A stretch of DNA of 20,790 nt, taken from contig CAMLLU010000086.1 of assembly GCA_946480925.1 (NCBI GenBank), positions 1-20,790 of the forward strand, written 5' to 3'. The stretch is from an uncultured Rivibacter sp. GTDB taxonomy: Bacteria; Pseudomonadota; Gammaproteobacteria; Burkholderiales; Burkholderiaceae. The notes under the pieces were generated by a model. It saw only the letters and a program-made list of their open reading frames with translations. It did no database searches and was not told the DNA's origin. The position numbers and the translations under genes are program-made. This document shows positions 1 through 8,018 of this stretch, in pieces. How positions within the stretch are numbered: the stretch's first letter is position 1; each line of letters starts with the position of its first letter.

Positions 1-870
1 GCGCCCATCGTCGTGAAGGCCGATGGCCTGGCGGCAGGCAAGGGCGTGGTGGTGGCTGCCACGCTCGAAGAGGCGCACCAGGCCGTGGATTGGATGCTGC
101 TGGACAACAAGCTCGGCGTCGCGCACAACGCCGGCGGCGCGCGTGTCGTCATCGAAGAGTTCCTGCAGGGCGAGGAAGCCAGCTTCATCGTGCTGGCCGA
201 CGGCAAGAACGTCGTGCCGCTGGCCACCAGCCAGGACCACAAGCGCCTGCTCGATGGCGATGCCGGCCCCAACACCGGCGGCATGGGCGCCTATTCGCCG
301 GCGCCGGTGGTCACACCCAATGTGCATGCCAAGGTGATGCACGAGATCATCACGCCCACGCTGGCGGGCATGGCGAAAGACGGCATCCCCTACACGGGGT
401 TCCTGTATGCCGGCCTGATGATCGATGCGCAGGGCAATCCCAAGACGCTCGAATTCAACTGCCGCATGGGCGACCCGGAGACACAGCCCATCATGATGCG
501 GCTCAAGAGCGACCTGCTGGAGGTGCTGACGCATGCGGCCGACGGCACGCTCGACCAGGTGGAGCTGCAGTGGGACCGCCGCTTCGCACTGGGGGTGGTG
601 ATGGCCGCGCATGGCTATCCGGAAAAGCCCCGCAAGGCCGACGTCATCACCGGCATTCCACCCGAGGCACCGGACGCGATGGTCTTCCATGCCGGCACCA
701 CGCAGCTGAGCAAGGAACTCGTCACCAGCGGTGGCCGCGTGCTCTGCGTGACCGCGCTGGGTGACTCCGCCAAGGTGGCGCAGGCGCGGGCCTACGACGC
801 GCTGGCCGGCATCCACTTCGACGGCATGCAGTACCGCCGCGACATCGGCTATCGAGCCATCAAGAGATAG
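1..870 (+). CDS. purD: Phosphoribosylamine--glycine ligase (GARS), 5'-truncated by window edge
   Basis: Second step of de novo purine synthesis: ATP-dependent joining of glycine to 5-phosphoribosylamine to give GAR, in the cytoplasm. The frame is open from base 1 ([16 protein letters not shown]), so the true start lies to the left; the GTG at 13 is an internal valine. Visible are 289 residues of a family usually near 425, so about 135 N-terminal residues are missing. The ATP-grasp signature is clear: the [10 protein letters not shown] lysine/glycine loop at visible residues 6-15, then [18 protein letters not shown], then the metal-binding [13 protein letters not shown]. The C-terminal GARS domain follows and ends in [12 protein letters not shown]. 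hemF follows after a 104-nt gap holding a palindrome, so purD may end its own transcription unit. The identification is very secure. Confidence 0.97.
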   Translation, partial: APIVVKADGLAAGKGVVVAATLEEAHQAVDWMLLDNKLGVAHNAGGARVVIEEFLQGEEASFIVLADGKNVVPLATSQDHKRLLDGDAGPNTGGMGAYSPAPVVTPNVHAKVMHEIITPTLAGMAKDGIPYTGFLYAGLMIDAQGNPKTLEFNCRMGDPETQPIMMRLKSDLLEVLTHAADGTLDQVELQWDRRFALGVVMAAHGYPEKPRKADVITGIPPEAPDAMVFHAGTTQLSKELVTSGGRVLCVTALGDSAKVAQARAYDALAGIHFDGMQYRRDIGYRAIKR

Positions 871-888
871 GACATGGCCAACCCCCGT

Positions 889-924
889 AGCGCCTTCGGC
901 GCTCCCCTCAAGGGGGCGCCGAAG
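889..924. repeat. REP-like composite palindrome between purD and hemF
   Basis: CTTCGGCGC (894-902) pairs perfectly with GCGCCGAAG (916-924). CCCC (904-907) pairs with GGGG (912-915) around a TCAA loop, with T903 as the only bulge. An alternative local hairpin AGCGCC-TTC-GGCGCT occupies 889-903. The two folds are mutually exclusive. The sequence starts just after CAACCCCCGT (879-888), and from memory this type of block recurs between genes in Comamonadaceae and relatives; that is not demonstrated here. It may act as a weak terminator or mRNA 3'-end stabiliser for purD. The T-run at 956-960 is too distant for a classic intrinsic terminator. Confidence 0.7.
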
Positions 925-974
925 CCGGATCCGCAGCGTCCACTCGCAGACCAGCTTTTTGGTGCCATAGACAG

Positions 975-1910
975 ATGAGTCAGATCCAGGCCGTTCGTGA
1001 ATACCTGCTCGGTCTGCAGCAGCGCATCGTCGATGCGATGGAGGCCGAAGACGGCCGCAGCTTCCTGCGAGACCATTGGACCCGCCCGCCCGGCGGCAAG
1101 CTCGAGGGCGAGGGTTTGTCGCGCCTGCTGGAGCAGGGCCATCTGCTCGAGCGTGGCGGCTGCAGTTTTTCGCACGTGAAGGGGCAGTCGCTGCCGCCTT
1201 CGGCCACACAACACCGGCCCGAGCTGGCGGGGGCGCCGTTCGAGGCGCTGGGCGTGTCGCTGGTGTTCCACCCGCGCAACCCCTACGTTCCCACCGTGCA
1301 CATGAACGTGCGCATGCTGGCCGCACACAAGCCCGGCGGCGAAACGGTGAGCTGGTTCGGCGGCGGCATGGACCTCACGCCCTACTACGGCTTCGAAGAA
1401 GACGCTGCGCACTTCCACACCACCTGCCGCGACGCGCTGGCGCCGTTCGGCGACGACAAGTACCCACGCTTCAAGAAGTGGTGCGACGAGTACTTCTTCC
1501 TCAAGCACCGTGACGAACCTCGCGGCGTGGGCGGCGTGTTCTACGACGACTTTTCGGAGCTGGGTTTCGAAGGCGGCTTCGCGATGACCCGTGCAGTGGG
1601 CGATGCCTTGCTGACCGGCTACCTGCCCATCGTGCAGCGCCGCAAGGGCACGGCCTACGGCGAGCGCGAGCGCGAGTTCCAGGCTTACCGGCGAGGCCGC
1701 TACGTCGAGTTCAACCTCGTGTGGGACCGTGGCACGCTGTTCGGCCTGCAATCCGGTGGGCGCACGGAGTCGATCCTGATGTCAATGCCGCCGGTGGTGA
1801 CCTGGCGCTACGACTGGAAGCCCGAGCCCGCCACGCCCGAGGCGCGCCTGTATACCGACTTTCTGAAGCCGCGCTGCTGGGCCGAGCCGGATGCGCCCTT
1901 CGAAGGCTGA
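975..1910 (+). CDS. hemF: Oxygen-dependent coproporphyrinogen III oxidase
   Basis: Aerobic haem biosynthesis: oxidative decarboxylation of two propionates of coproporphyrinogen III to vinyl groups, giving protoporphyrinogen IX, in the cytoplasm and normally as a homodimer. At 311 residues it is a full-length family member. Family blocks seen are [10 protein letters not shown] (61-70), [15 protein letters not shown] (99-113, with the conserved histidine region), [12 protein letters not shown] (127-138), [18 protein letters not shown] (175-192), and a C-terminal [16 protein letters not shown] block. The ATG at 975 has no strong Shine-Dalgarno sequence, but the N-terminus [15 protein letters not shown] matches the expected family start. 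The last 20 nt overlap nadD in another frame, which suggests translational coupling. Dependence on O2 points to an aerobic or facultative host. Confidence 0.97.
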   Translation: MSQIQAVREYLLGLQQRIVDAMEAEDGRSFLRDHWTRPPGGKLEGEGLSRLLEQGHLLERGGCSFSHVKGQSLPPSATQHRPELAGAPFEALGVSLVFHPRNPYVPTVHMNVRMLAAHKPGGETVSWFGGGMDLTPYYGFEEDAAHFHTTCRDALAPFGDDKYPRFKKWCDEYFFLKHRDEPRGVGGVFYDDFSELGFEGGFAMTRAVGDALLTGYLPIVQRRKGTAYGEREREFQAYRRGRYVEFNLVWDRGTLFGLQSGGRTESILMSMPPVVTWRYDWKPEPATPEARLYTDFLKPRCWAEPDAPFEG

Positions 1911-2538
1911 AGACGTGGTCGAGCGCATCGGGCTCTTTGGCGGCAGCTTCGATCCGGTGCACGTGGCGCACCTGGCCCTGGCCCGCACGGCGCTCGACAC
2001 GCTCGGGCTCGACCGGCTGCACTGGGTGCCTACGCGCCCGTGGCAGAAGTCCAAGCGCGAGCTGGCCGCCGACGAACACCGCGCCGCGATGGTGGCGCTG
2101 GCCATCGAAGGCGAGCCGCGTTTCGTGCTCGACCGCCGCGAGCTGCAACGCACCGGCCCGAGCTACAGCATCGACACCGTGCGCGAGCTGCTCGCCGAGC
2201 ACCCCGGTGCGCAGGTCTTCCTGCTGCTGGGGCAAGACCAATACGCCAACCTGACCACCTGGAAAGACTGGCAAAGCCTGTTGCCGCTGGTGACGTTGGC
2301 CATCGCCGGGCGCGATGGCCAGCCGCCCGAGCCACCGCCCGCGCTGGCCGCCGCGCCGCACAGCAGCGAGGCGTTGACAATGCCGCGCCTGGATGTGTCG
2401 GCCACCGACGTCCGTGCCCGCCTGGCGCACGGCGAGCCTGCGTCGGCCCTCGTTCCCTCGCTGGTGACCGAACCGGTCGCGCGCTATATTGACCAGCACC
2501 GGCTCTACGCCGCTGCCCCCACCACCCCACGGAGCTGA
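1891..2538 (+). CDS. nadD: Nicotinate-mononucleotide adenylyltransferase
   Basis: Adenylates nicotinate mononucleotide to deamido-NAD in NAD(P) synthesis. 215 residues; the family is about 190-220. The nucleotidyltransferase signature [14 protein letters not shown] is at 14-27 (HxxH pair H24/H27), and the second signature VSATDVRAR is near the C-terminus. The ATG at 1891 lies inside hemF, a 20-nt overlap. An in-frame GTG at 1915, five nucleotides past the hemF stop, would give a shorter N-terminus ([10 protein letters not shown]) and is a real alternative, since family members often begin only a few residues before GLFGG. The stop codon abuts the rsfS ATG. The position between hemF and rsfS-rlmH is the usual one in this bacterial group. 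Confidence 0.95.
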   Translation: MRPSKAEDVVERIGLFGGSFDPVHVAHLALARTALDTLGLDRLHWVPTRPWQKSKRELAADEHRAAMVALAIEGEPRFVLDRRELQRTGPSYSIDTVRELLAEHPGAQVFLLLGQDQYANLTTWKDWQSLLPLVTLAIAGRDGQPPEPPPALAAAPHSSEALTMPRLDVSATDVRARLAHGEPASALVPSLVTEPVARYIDQHRLYAAAPTTPRS

Positions 2539-3204
2539 ATGGACATCCGCAAACTGCAACGCGCCATCGTCGATGGCCTGGAAGACGTGAAGGCCCAGGA
2601 CATCGCGGTCTTCAACACCGAGCACCTGTCGCCGCTCTTCGAGCGCGTGATCGTCGCCTCGGGCACCTCCAACCGACAGACCAAGGCGCTTGCCGCGAGC
2701 GTGCGCGACTCGGTGAAGTCCAGCGGCTTCCCGGTGATGCGCACCGAAGGCGAAGACAACGGCGAATGGATCATCGTGGACTGCGGCGCAGCCGTGGCAC
2801 ACATCATGCAGCCCGCCATCCGGCAGTACTACCACCTGGAAGAGATCTGGGGCGGCAAGCCGGTGAAGATGAAGTTCGGAGCTGACAAGGAGCCGCGAGG
2901 CTTGCCGAAGGCCAGCGAGCCGATGGACGGCGACGAGGTGCTCCCCAGGGTCGCCGCGAAAAAGGCGCCGGCCAAGAAGGCAGCAACGGCCAAGAAACCT
3001 GCGGCCGCGAAAAAGCCTGCTGCGAAGGCGGCACCTGCCAAGAGCGCCGCGGGCAAGGCTCCGGCCAAGAAGGTGGCCTCCAGGAAACCCGTGGCGAAAA
3101 AGGCCGTGGCCAAGACTGTCGTCGTGAAGCCGGGCCGCCCGAGCACTGCCAAGAAGCCCGCGGCCAAGAAGACTCCGGCAATGGCGCGCAAGAGCTCCCG
3201 CTGA
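2539..3204 (+). CDS. rsfS: Ribosomal silencing factor RsfS with long Lys/Ala-rich C-terminal tail
   Basis: RsfS (Iojap/YbeB family) binds ribosomal protein L14 on the 50S subunit and blocks subunit joining when nutrients are limiting. The conserved domain fills roughly residues 1-118: KAQDIAVFNTEHLSPLFE, VIVASGTSNRQTKALA, GEWIIVDCGAAVAHIM, then RQYYHLEEIW. Family members usually stop near 105-130 residues. This one continues to 221, with a tail from about residue 138 (DNA 2950-3201) built of AKKPA/APAKK-type repeats. The tail holds 23 lysines and no acidic residue, resembling histone H1 or AlgP tails. A GGAG at 2531-2534 serves the ATG at 2539, which directly abuts the nadD stop. The core assignment is secure; the tail's role is unknown and probably involves rRNA or nucleic-acid binding. 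Confidence 0.95.
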   Translation: MDIRKLQRAIVDGLEDVKAQDIAVFNTEHLSPLFERVIVASGTSNRQTKALAASVRDSVKSSGFPVMRTEGEDNGEWIIVDCGAAVAHIMQPAIRQYYHLEEIWGGKPVKMKFGADKEPRGLPKASEPMDGDEVLPRVAAKKAPAKKAATAKKPAAAKKPAAKAAPAKSAAGKAPAKKVASRKPVAKKAVAKTVVVKPGRPSTAKKPAAKKTPAMARKSSR

Positions 3205-3234
3205 CGACGCGGCATTGCGCCATTCAGCGAGGCC

Positions 3235-3705
3235 ATGAAACTCGTGATCGTGGCCGTCGGCCAGCGCCTGCCTGCCTGGGCCGAGACGGCTTGTGACGAC
3301 TACCTGAAGCGCTTTCCGCCCGATTTGCGCTGCGAGCTCAAGGCGGTGAAGACCGAGCCGCGCACCAGCGGCAAGCCGGTGGACGCATTGATGGCGGCCG
3401 AACGTGTGCGTATCGAGGCGGCCGTGCCCAAGGGCGCGCGTCTGGTTGTGCTCGACGAACACGGCACGCGTGCCACCACCCAGCAGCTGGCCGTGCGGCT
3501 GGAAGCCTGGCGCCACGATGGTCGCGACGTGGCGCTGCTCATCGGCGGGCCGGACGGCCTTGCACCTGAGCTGAAACGCGCCGCCGACGAAACGCTGCGC
3601 CTGTCGGACCTGACGCTGCCGCACGCATTTGCGCGCGTGCTGCTGGCCGAAGCCTTGTACCGCGCGTGGTCGGTGATGGTCGGCCACCCTTATCACCGCG
3701 AGTGA
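3235..3705 (+). CDS. rlmH: 23S rRNA (pseudouridine1915-N3)-methyltransferase
   Basis: Methylates N3 of pseudouridine 1915 in helix 69 of 23S rRNA on assembled 70S ribosomes, using S-adenosylmethionine. 156 residues, essentially the E. coli length of 155. SPOUT (alpha/beta-knot) features are visible: [10 protein letters not shown] start, LVVLDEHGT (70-78), LLIGGPDGL (101-109) forming the AdoMet pocket, LSDLTLPH (123-130), and the diagnostic C-terminus GHPYHRE (150-156). The GAGG at 3229-3232 sits only 2 nt before the ATG. The gene is 30 nt downstream of rsfS, a very common pairing of ribosome-acting genes, and 6 nt upstream of the maf GTG. Confidence 0.97.
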   Translation: MKLVIVAVGQRLPAWAETACDDYLKRFPPDLRCELKAVKTEPRTSGKPVDALMAAERVRIEAAVPKGARLVVLDEHGTRATTQQLAVRLEAWRHDGRDVALLIGGPDGLAPELKRAADETLRLSDLTLPHAFARVLLAEALYRAWSVMVGHPYHRE

Positions 3706-3711
3706 GCCACA

Positions 3712-4329
3712 GTGAGCGAGCCGTACATGCCTTCGATGATCTACCTCGCTTCGCAGAGCCCGCGGCGGCGCCAGTTGCTGGGGCAGGTCGGCGTCGCGCA
3801 CGAGCTGCTGTTGCCTGCCGCCGACGAGGATGCCGAGGCGCTGGAAGCCGTGTTGCCGGGCGAACTGCCCGATGCCTACGTCGTGCGGGTCACGCGTGCC
3901 AAGCTGCAGGCCGCGCTGGCCCGCCTTCAAAAGCGCGGCCTGCCGCCGGCGCCGGTGCTCTGCGCCGACACCACCGTGGCGCTGGGGACGCACATCCTCG
4001 GCAAGCCGGCCGATGATGAAGAGGCGGCCGCCATGCTGGCCCGGCTGTCGGGCCATACCCACCGCGTCATCACGTCGGTGGCCGTGAGCGATGGGCAACG
4101 CGAGGCGCAGGCCACCAGCGTGTCTCATGTGCGCTTCCGCCAGCTCGATGCTGGTGAGATCGAGCGCTACGTGACCAGCGGCGAGCCGCGCGGCAAGGCG
4201 GGGGCTTATGCCATCCAGAGCCAGGCGGCGGCGTGGATCACCCACATCGAAGGCAGCTACAGCGGGATCATGGGACTGCCGCTGTTCGAGACTGCCGAGT
4301 TGCTGCGGCCCTACGGCTGGGAGTTCTAG
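3712..4329 (+). CDS. maf: Maf/YhdE-type nucleoside triphosphate pyrophosphatase
   Basis: House-cleaning enzyme that hydrolyses non-canonical or excess nucleoside triphosphates to monophosphates. The sequence resembles the YhdE (dTTP/UTP) subgroup more than the YceF (m7GTP) subgroup. Motifs are [12 protein letters not shown] (12-23, phosphate-binding), CADTTV with the catalytic-base aspartate D86, [13 protein letters not shown] (157-169), and the closing [18 protein letters not shown]. The length from the GTG at 3712 is 205 residues, matching the family. ATG codons at 3727 ([10 protein letters not shown]) and 3736 (MIYLASQ) are plausible alternative starts, because most family members begin close to the YLAS strand. 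It follows rlmH by 6 nt and precedes rng by 60 nt, all in one direction. Confidence 0.94.
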   Translation: MSEPYMPSMIYLASQSPRRRQLLGQVGVAHELLLPAADEDAEALEAVLPGELPDAYVVRVTRAKLQAALARLQKRGLPPAPVLCADTTVALGTHILGKPADDEEAAAMLARLSGHTHRVITSVAVSDGQREAQATSVSHVRFRQLDAGEIERYVTSGEPRGKAGAYAIQSQAAAWITHIEGSYSGIMGLPLFETAELLRPYGWEF

Positions 4330-4389
4330 CCTCTTCGGGCTCGGGTGCCTCCCGAGGCGGTGCGGCGGCAGCTCGCACACAATCGCCAG

Positions 4390-5862
4390 ATGCAAGACAT
4401 CCTGATCAACTGGTCGCCGCAGGAGACGCGGGTGGCCGTCGTCGAAAACGGCGCGGTGCAGGAGCTGCACATCGAACGCACGCTGGAGCGCGGGCTGGTG
4501 GGCAACATCTACACCGGCCGAGTGGCTCGCGTGCTGCCTGGCATGCAGTCGGCCTTCATCGACATCGGCCTGGAGCGGGCGGCCTTCCTGCACGTGGCAG
4601 ACGTGCATCACAACGGTGGTACACAGCGCAGCCTGTCGGACGGTTCGGGCGCGGCACCCATGCCCATCGAAAAGCTGGTGTTCGAGGGCCAGACGTTGAT
4701 GGTGCAAGTGATCAAGGATCCGATCGGCACCAAGGGCGCGCGCCTTTCCACGCAGATCAGCATCGCAGGTCGGCTGCTCGTGTTCCTGCCGCAGGACGAC
4801 CACATTGGCATCTCGCAGAAGATCGGTTCGCCGGAGTTGCGCGAGCAGTTGCGCGAGCGCATGCAACGGCTCACCAAGGGCGCGGGCGGCGGCTTCATCC
4901 TGCGCACCAACGCCGAAGACGCGACCGACACCGAGCTGGCCGACGACATCGACTACCTGCGCAAGGCCTGGGCCGCCGTGCGCGAGCGCAGCTTCAAGGT
5001 GCCGGCCGGCACGCTGCTGCACGAAGACCTGAACCTCACGCAACGCGTGCTGCGCGACCTCACCAACGACCAGACCGCAAGCATCCGCATCGATTCGGGC
5101 ATGCAGTACGACGCGCTGCGCACCTTCGGCGAGGAGTACACGCCGTCGGCTGTGAGCAAGCTCGAGCTCTATCGCGGCGAGCGCCCCATCTTCGACCTCT
5201 ACAACATCGACCAGGAGATCGAGCGTGCGCTGGCGCGGCGGGTCGATCTGAAATCGGGCGGCTATCTCATCATCGACCAGACCGAGGCGCTCACGACCAT
5301 CGATGTGAACACCGGCGGCTACGTCGGTGCCCGCAACTTCGACGACACCATCTTCAAGACCAACCTCGAGGCGGCACTCGCCATTGCACGGCAGCTGCGG
5401 CTGCGCAACCTGGGCGGCATCATCATCATCGACTTCATCGACATGGTGCGTGAAGAACACCAGGACGCGGTGCTGGCCGAGCTGCGCAAGCAGCTCGCGC
5501 GCGACAGGACGAAGATCACGGTGAGCGGTTTCACGCAGCTGGGCCTGGTGGAGATGACCCGCAAGCGCACCCGCGAATCATTGGCGCATATGCTCTGCGA
5601 GGTGTGCCCCGTGTGCGAAGGCAAGGGCCAGGTCAAGACGCCGCGCAGCGTGTGCTACGACATCCTGCGGGAGATATTGCGCGAGGCACGGCAGTTCAAT
5701 CCGAAGGAGTTCCGCGTGGTGGCTTCTGCGGCAGTGGTCGAAATGCTGCTCGACGAGGAAAGCCAGCACCTGGCTGGCTTGTCCGACTTCATCGGCAAGC
5801 CGATCTCGCTGCAGACGGAGCCTTCGATGTCGCCGGAACAGTACGATATTGTGTTGATGTGA
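4390..5862 (+). CDS. rng: Ribonuclease G
   Basis: Endoribonuclease of the RNase E/G family: matures the 5' end of 16S rRNA and cleaves AU-rich single-stranded mRNA. 490 residues, against 489 in E. coli. The order is an N-terminal S1 domain (about 36-130, LVGNIYTGRVARVLPGMQ), an RNase H-like and 5'-sensor region, then the DNase I-like catalytic part with metal-binding D305 (TTIDVNTGGYVG) and D348 (IIIIDFIDM), and the Zn-link CPVC at 406-409. The frame is open further upstream, with a GTG at 4345, but the ATG at 4390 gives MQDILINWSPQETRVAV, the usual N-terminus. A CACAAT box at 4377-4382, only 7 nt before the ATG, could be a -10 element for a near-leaderless transcript. A GT9 gene follows after one nucleotide. 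Confidence 0.96.
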   Translation: MQDILINWSPQETRVAVVENGAVQELHIERTLERGLVGNIYTGRVARVLPGMQSAFIDIGLERAAFLHVADVHHNGGTQRSLSDGSGAAPMPIEKLVFEGQTLMVQVIKDPIGTKGARLSTQISIAGRLLVFLPQDDHIGISQKIGSPELREQLRERMQRLTKGAGGGFILRTNAEDATDTELADDIDYLRKAWAAVRERSFKVPAGTLLHEDLNLTQRVLRDLTNDQTASIRIDSGMQYDALRTFGEEYTPSAVSKLELYRGERPIFDLYNIDQEIERALARRVDLKSGGYLIIDQTEALTTIDVNTGGYVGARNFDDTIFKTNLEAALAIARQLRLRNLGGIIIIDFIDMVREEHQDAVLAELRKQLARDRTKITVSGFTQLGLVEMTRKRTRESLAHMLCEVCPVCEGKGQVKTPRSVCYDILREILREARQFNPKEFRVVASAAVVEMLLDEESQHLAGLSDFIGKPISLQTEPSMSPEQYDIVLM

Positions 5863-5863
5863 A

Positions 5864-7006
5864 GTGAAGGCACTCGATCCGAACGCCGAGTTCCGGCGCA
5901 TCCTGGTTGTTTGCACGCGCCAGATCGGCGATGTGCTGCTGACCACTCCACTGATTCGGGCCGCGAAGCGGCGTTGGCCTGCCGCTGCCATCGATGTGCT
6001 CGGCTTTGCTGGTACGACGGGCATGCTCAAAGGCAATCCCGATGTTGCCGAGATCATCGACGTGCCGCCTGGCTCGGGCTGGTGGCAGTCGTTGCCGCTG
6101 GTGCGGCGTCTATGGCGGCACTACGACCTCGCGCTCATCACAGAACGCAGTGACCGGGCGCACCTCTATGGATGGTTCGCTGCTCGTCTGCGCGCAGGGC
6201 GGGTGACTGCCCATACCAACTTGCTTGGACGCTGGAAGCCATGGCTGCTTCGGCATGCGGTGACGGTAGAGCATGACGATGAGCATGTGGCGCTGGAGCG
6301 GTTGCGGCTGCTCGACCCCTGGATCAAGCCCTCCGCGCGAGATGCCGTCCACGTCGTGCCTCCGCCTGCTGCGCCGTTACCCCGCGATGTGACAGCCGCG
6401 CTGACACATCCCTATGCCGTGGTGCACGTGCCTTCGATGTGGCACTACAAGCAGTGGCCGCTGGATCGCTATCAGACCTTGGTGCGCGGGCTGCTGGACG
6501 ACGGTGTGCAAGTCGTACTGACTGGTGGACCGGCGGACACTGACGTCGCCAAGTGTGCAGAAGTGGCCAGTGTTGCCGCTCCGCCTGCCCTGCTCGATTT
6601 GGCTGGCCGGCTGAACTTCACTCAGTTGACGACTCTGCTGCAAGGGGCCGGTGTCTATGTAGGCCCCGACACTTCAGTCACGCATCTGGCGGCGGCCTGT
6701 GGCATTCCGGTGGTGGCCTTGTACGGGCCGACCAACCCTCAGCTGTGGGGTCCCTGGCCGCAGGGCCATGCGGCGCTGGCGCCCTACCATTGCCGAGGCC
6801 CTCTTCAGCATGTGGGCCTGATCCGTGTGGTGCAGAGTGAACGTGCCTGTGTTCCTTGCATGGGGGAGGGCTGCGACCGGCATCGCAACAGCGCAAGCTT
6901 GTGCCTGGAGCAGGACATCGATGCCCAGCACGTGATCGCGCAGACCAGGAAGGCACTGGGCTTGCCGCCGCAAACCGCGGTACTCAGGCGCGTGCAGAGT
7001 CGCTGA
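5864..7006 (+). CDS. Glycosyltransferase family 9 (heptosyltransferase-like)
   Basis: GT9 enzymes (WaaC, WaaF, WaaQ and relatives) add heptose or similar sugars to lipid A-core on the cytoplasmic side of the inner membrane. This 380-residue protein shows the N-terminal acceptor-domain signature LVVCTRQIGDVLLTTPLIRA (14-33), the donor-domain block YVGPDTSVTHLAAACGIPVV (265-284) and LYGPTNPQLWGPW. It also has a late cysteine cluster, CVPCMGEGC (329-337) plus C347, which is common in this family. Residues GNP and WWQSLPLVRRL fit the family scaffold. The start is a GTG one base after the rng stop, so translation is probably coupled. The 3' end overlaps the convergent glycan operon by 23 bp. Which GT9 subtype it is cannot be told from sequence reading alone. 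Its position beside msbA and glf supports a role in LPS or surface glycan. Confidence 0.9.
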   Translation: MKALDPNAEFRRILVVCTRQIGDVLLTTPLIRAAKRRWPAAAIDVLGFAGTTGMLKGNPDVAEIIDVPPGSGWWQSLPLVRRLWRHYDLALITERSDRAHLYGWFAARLRAGRVTAHTNLLGRWKPWLLRHAVTVEHDDEHVALERLRLLDPWIKPSARDAVHVVPPPAAPLPRDVTAALTHPYAVVHVPSMWHYKQWPLDRYQTLVRGLLDDGVQVVLTGGPADTDVAKCAEVASVAAPPALLDLAGRLNFTQLTTLLQGAGVYVGPDTSVTHLAAACGIPVVALYGPTNPQLWGPWPQGHAALAPYHCRGPLQHVGLIRVVQSERACVPCMGEGCDRHRNSASLCLEQDIDAQHVIAQTRKALGLPPQTAVLRRVQSR

Positions 7007-8018
7007 CGAATGCCATGAAGGCGCGCACTTCTTCTTCGAAGGTGTGCTTCTGTGCGAGGATGACGGCTCGATAAGGCTCGAAAGCGAGTGTGACCTCTGC
7101 ATGACCGGCGGCGAGCCGTTGCAGTGCAGTGACTGCCTGATCGGCAAATACCGCCTGTGTCTCGTCGAGCTTGAAGTCGTCGGGAATCGGAATGTCGATC
7201 GGATTCGCCGCGGCCCCCTTGCGTCCCGTAAGCACACAGCAGCCGCACGCTGCCGCCTCGCGAGGAATGCGGTCGCGTCCGGGGTGGTGCCCGAAATCCA
7301 TGTACACAGCCGACGAGCACAGGAGATCGATGACTTGACTGGGCGTCATGTTCTGGATCGGCACGAACTCCAATTCCGCACCTGCCCGTTGCGAGACCAA
7401 CTGCGTGGTCTCGAATCCCTTCTTCGGGTTGTAGGCGACGCGCGGCGGCCGCGGCTTGGCATCAGCGGTCATACGGCGAACTTGGGCGAGAAAGTCGTCG
7501 CGCAGGTAGTCGGTCAGCATGCAGACCTTGTCGAGCCCATGTGCCTGCAGGAAGGAGCGGGCATATTCCGACTGGGCGAGATGCACCACCGCACTGTCGG
7601 GGCGCTGCAGATCGAATGCACGCAGAGGGCGCTTCCACCACTGCCATGACTTCCACCAACGGCGTTGAAGGGCCGTGTTGTGCAGGTTGGCGGCCGCAAC
7701 GTGGTAGTTGTCGACGCTCAGCCACCAGATCGCCTTGCGAAGACGGCGAAAACCGGCGAGCAACTGTGTTTCGGTCTCCGGAACCACCAGCACGACATCG
7801 CGGCTGTCGTCGATCCGCTCGTCGACCTGGAGGTCGTAGATACGAAATGGTTCGGCCGTTGGCGGCTTGACAGAGCCGGGGTCCTTGCTGAGGTAGACGA
7901 TACGAGCATCGATGCCAAGGCCGCGTGCGACGTGGACCAACTGATGCAGCGCTTCGGGACCGCCTGTGACGGTGTAGGCCGGGCAGGCTACCTGGAGTTT
8001 GAGCGCAGCGCGGGTCAT
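6984..8018 (-). CDS. Putative GT-B-like glycosyltransferase, uncharacterised family
   Basis: 344 residues and no named family that I can assign with certainty. The N-terminus MTRAALKLQVACPAYTVTGG continues PEALHQLVHVARGLG, as in a Rossmann-like first half. There is a VVPETETQ segment, a tryptophan/arginine-rich middle (118-132), a SEYARSFL segment and a GFETTQLV segment. The most distinctive block is DFGHHPGRDRIPREAAACGC (241-260) followed by CVLTGRKGAAAN and IPIPDDFKLD. The EAAACG position resembles the donor-binding region of GT4-like GT-B enzymes. Similar blocks are familiar from hypothetical proteins in polysaccharide loci. The start ATG overlaps the glf stop as ATGA (8015-8018). An upstream extension to 8054 is open but would lie inside glf. 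It is the last gene of the operon; one possible role is transfer of galactofuranose made by Glf. No signal peptide or membrane helix is evident. Confidence 0.85.
   Translation of the reverse strand: MTRAALKLQVACPAYTVTGGPEALHQLVHVARGLGIDARIVYLSKDPGSVKPPTAEPFRIYDLQVDERIDDSRDVVLVVPETETQLLAGFRRLRKAIWWLSVDNYHVAAANLHNTALQRRWWKSWQWWKRPLRAFDLQRPDSAVVHLAQSEYARSFLQAHGLDKVCMLTDYLRDDFLAQVRRMTADAKPRPPRVAYNPKKGFETTQLVSQRAGAELEFVPIQNMTPSQVIDLLCSSAVYMDFGHHPGRDRIPREAAACGCCVLTGRKGAAANPIDIPIPDDFKLDETQAVFADQAVTALQRLAAGHAEVTLAFEPYRAVILAQKHTFEEEVRAFMAFVSDSARA

Noticed and set aside
849..1751. 300-codon minus-strand frame over hemF
   Set aside because: It is the antisense shadow of a certain hemF gene, with low-complexity composition and no motif.
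1711..5460. 1249-codon open frame on the minus strand across hemF-rng
   Set aside because: It lies antisense to six well-identified genes. Its protein is rich in His, Arg, Leu and Gln with no recognisable domain, as expected from the complement of G+C-rich codons. Length alone is not evidence here.
6848..6907. Cysteine cluster CVPCMGEGC in the GT9 protein as a novel zinc site
   Set aside because: A similar late cysteine pattern is common in WaaF/WaaQ-type GT9 enzymes, so it is a family trait.
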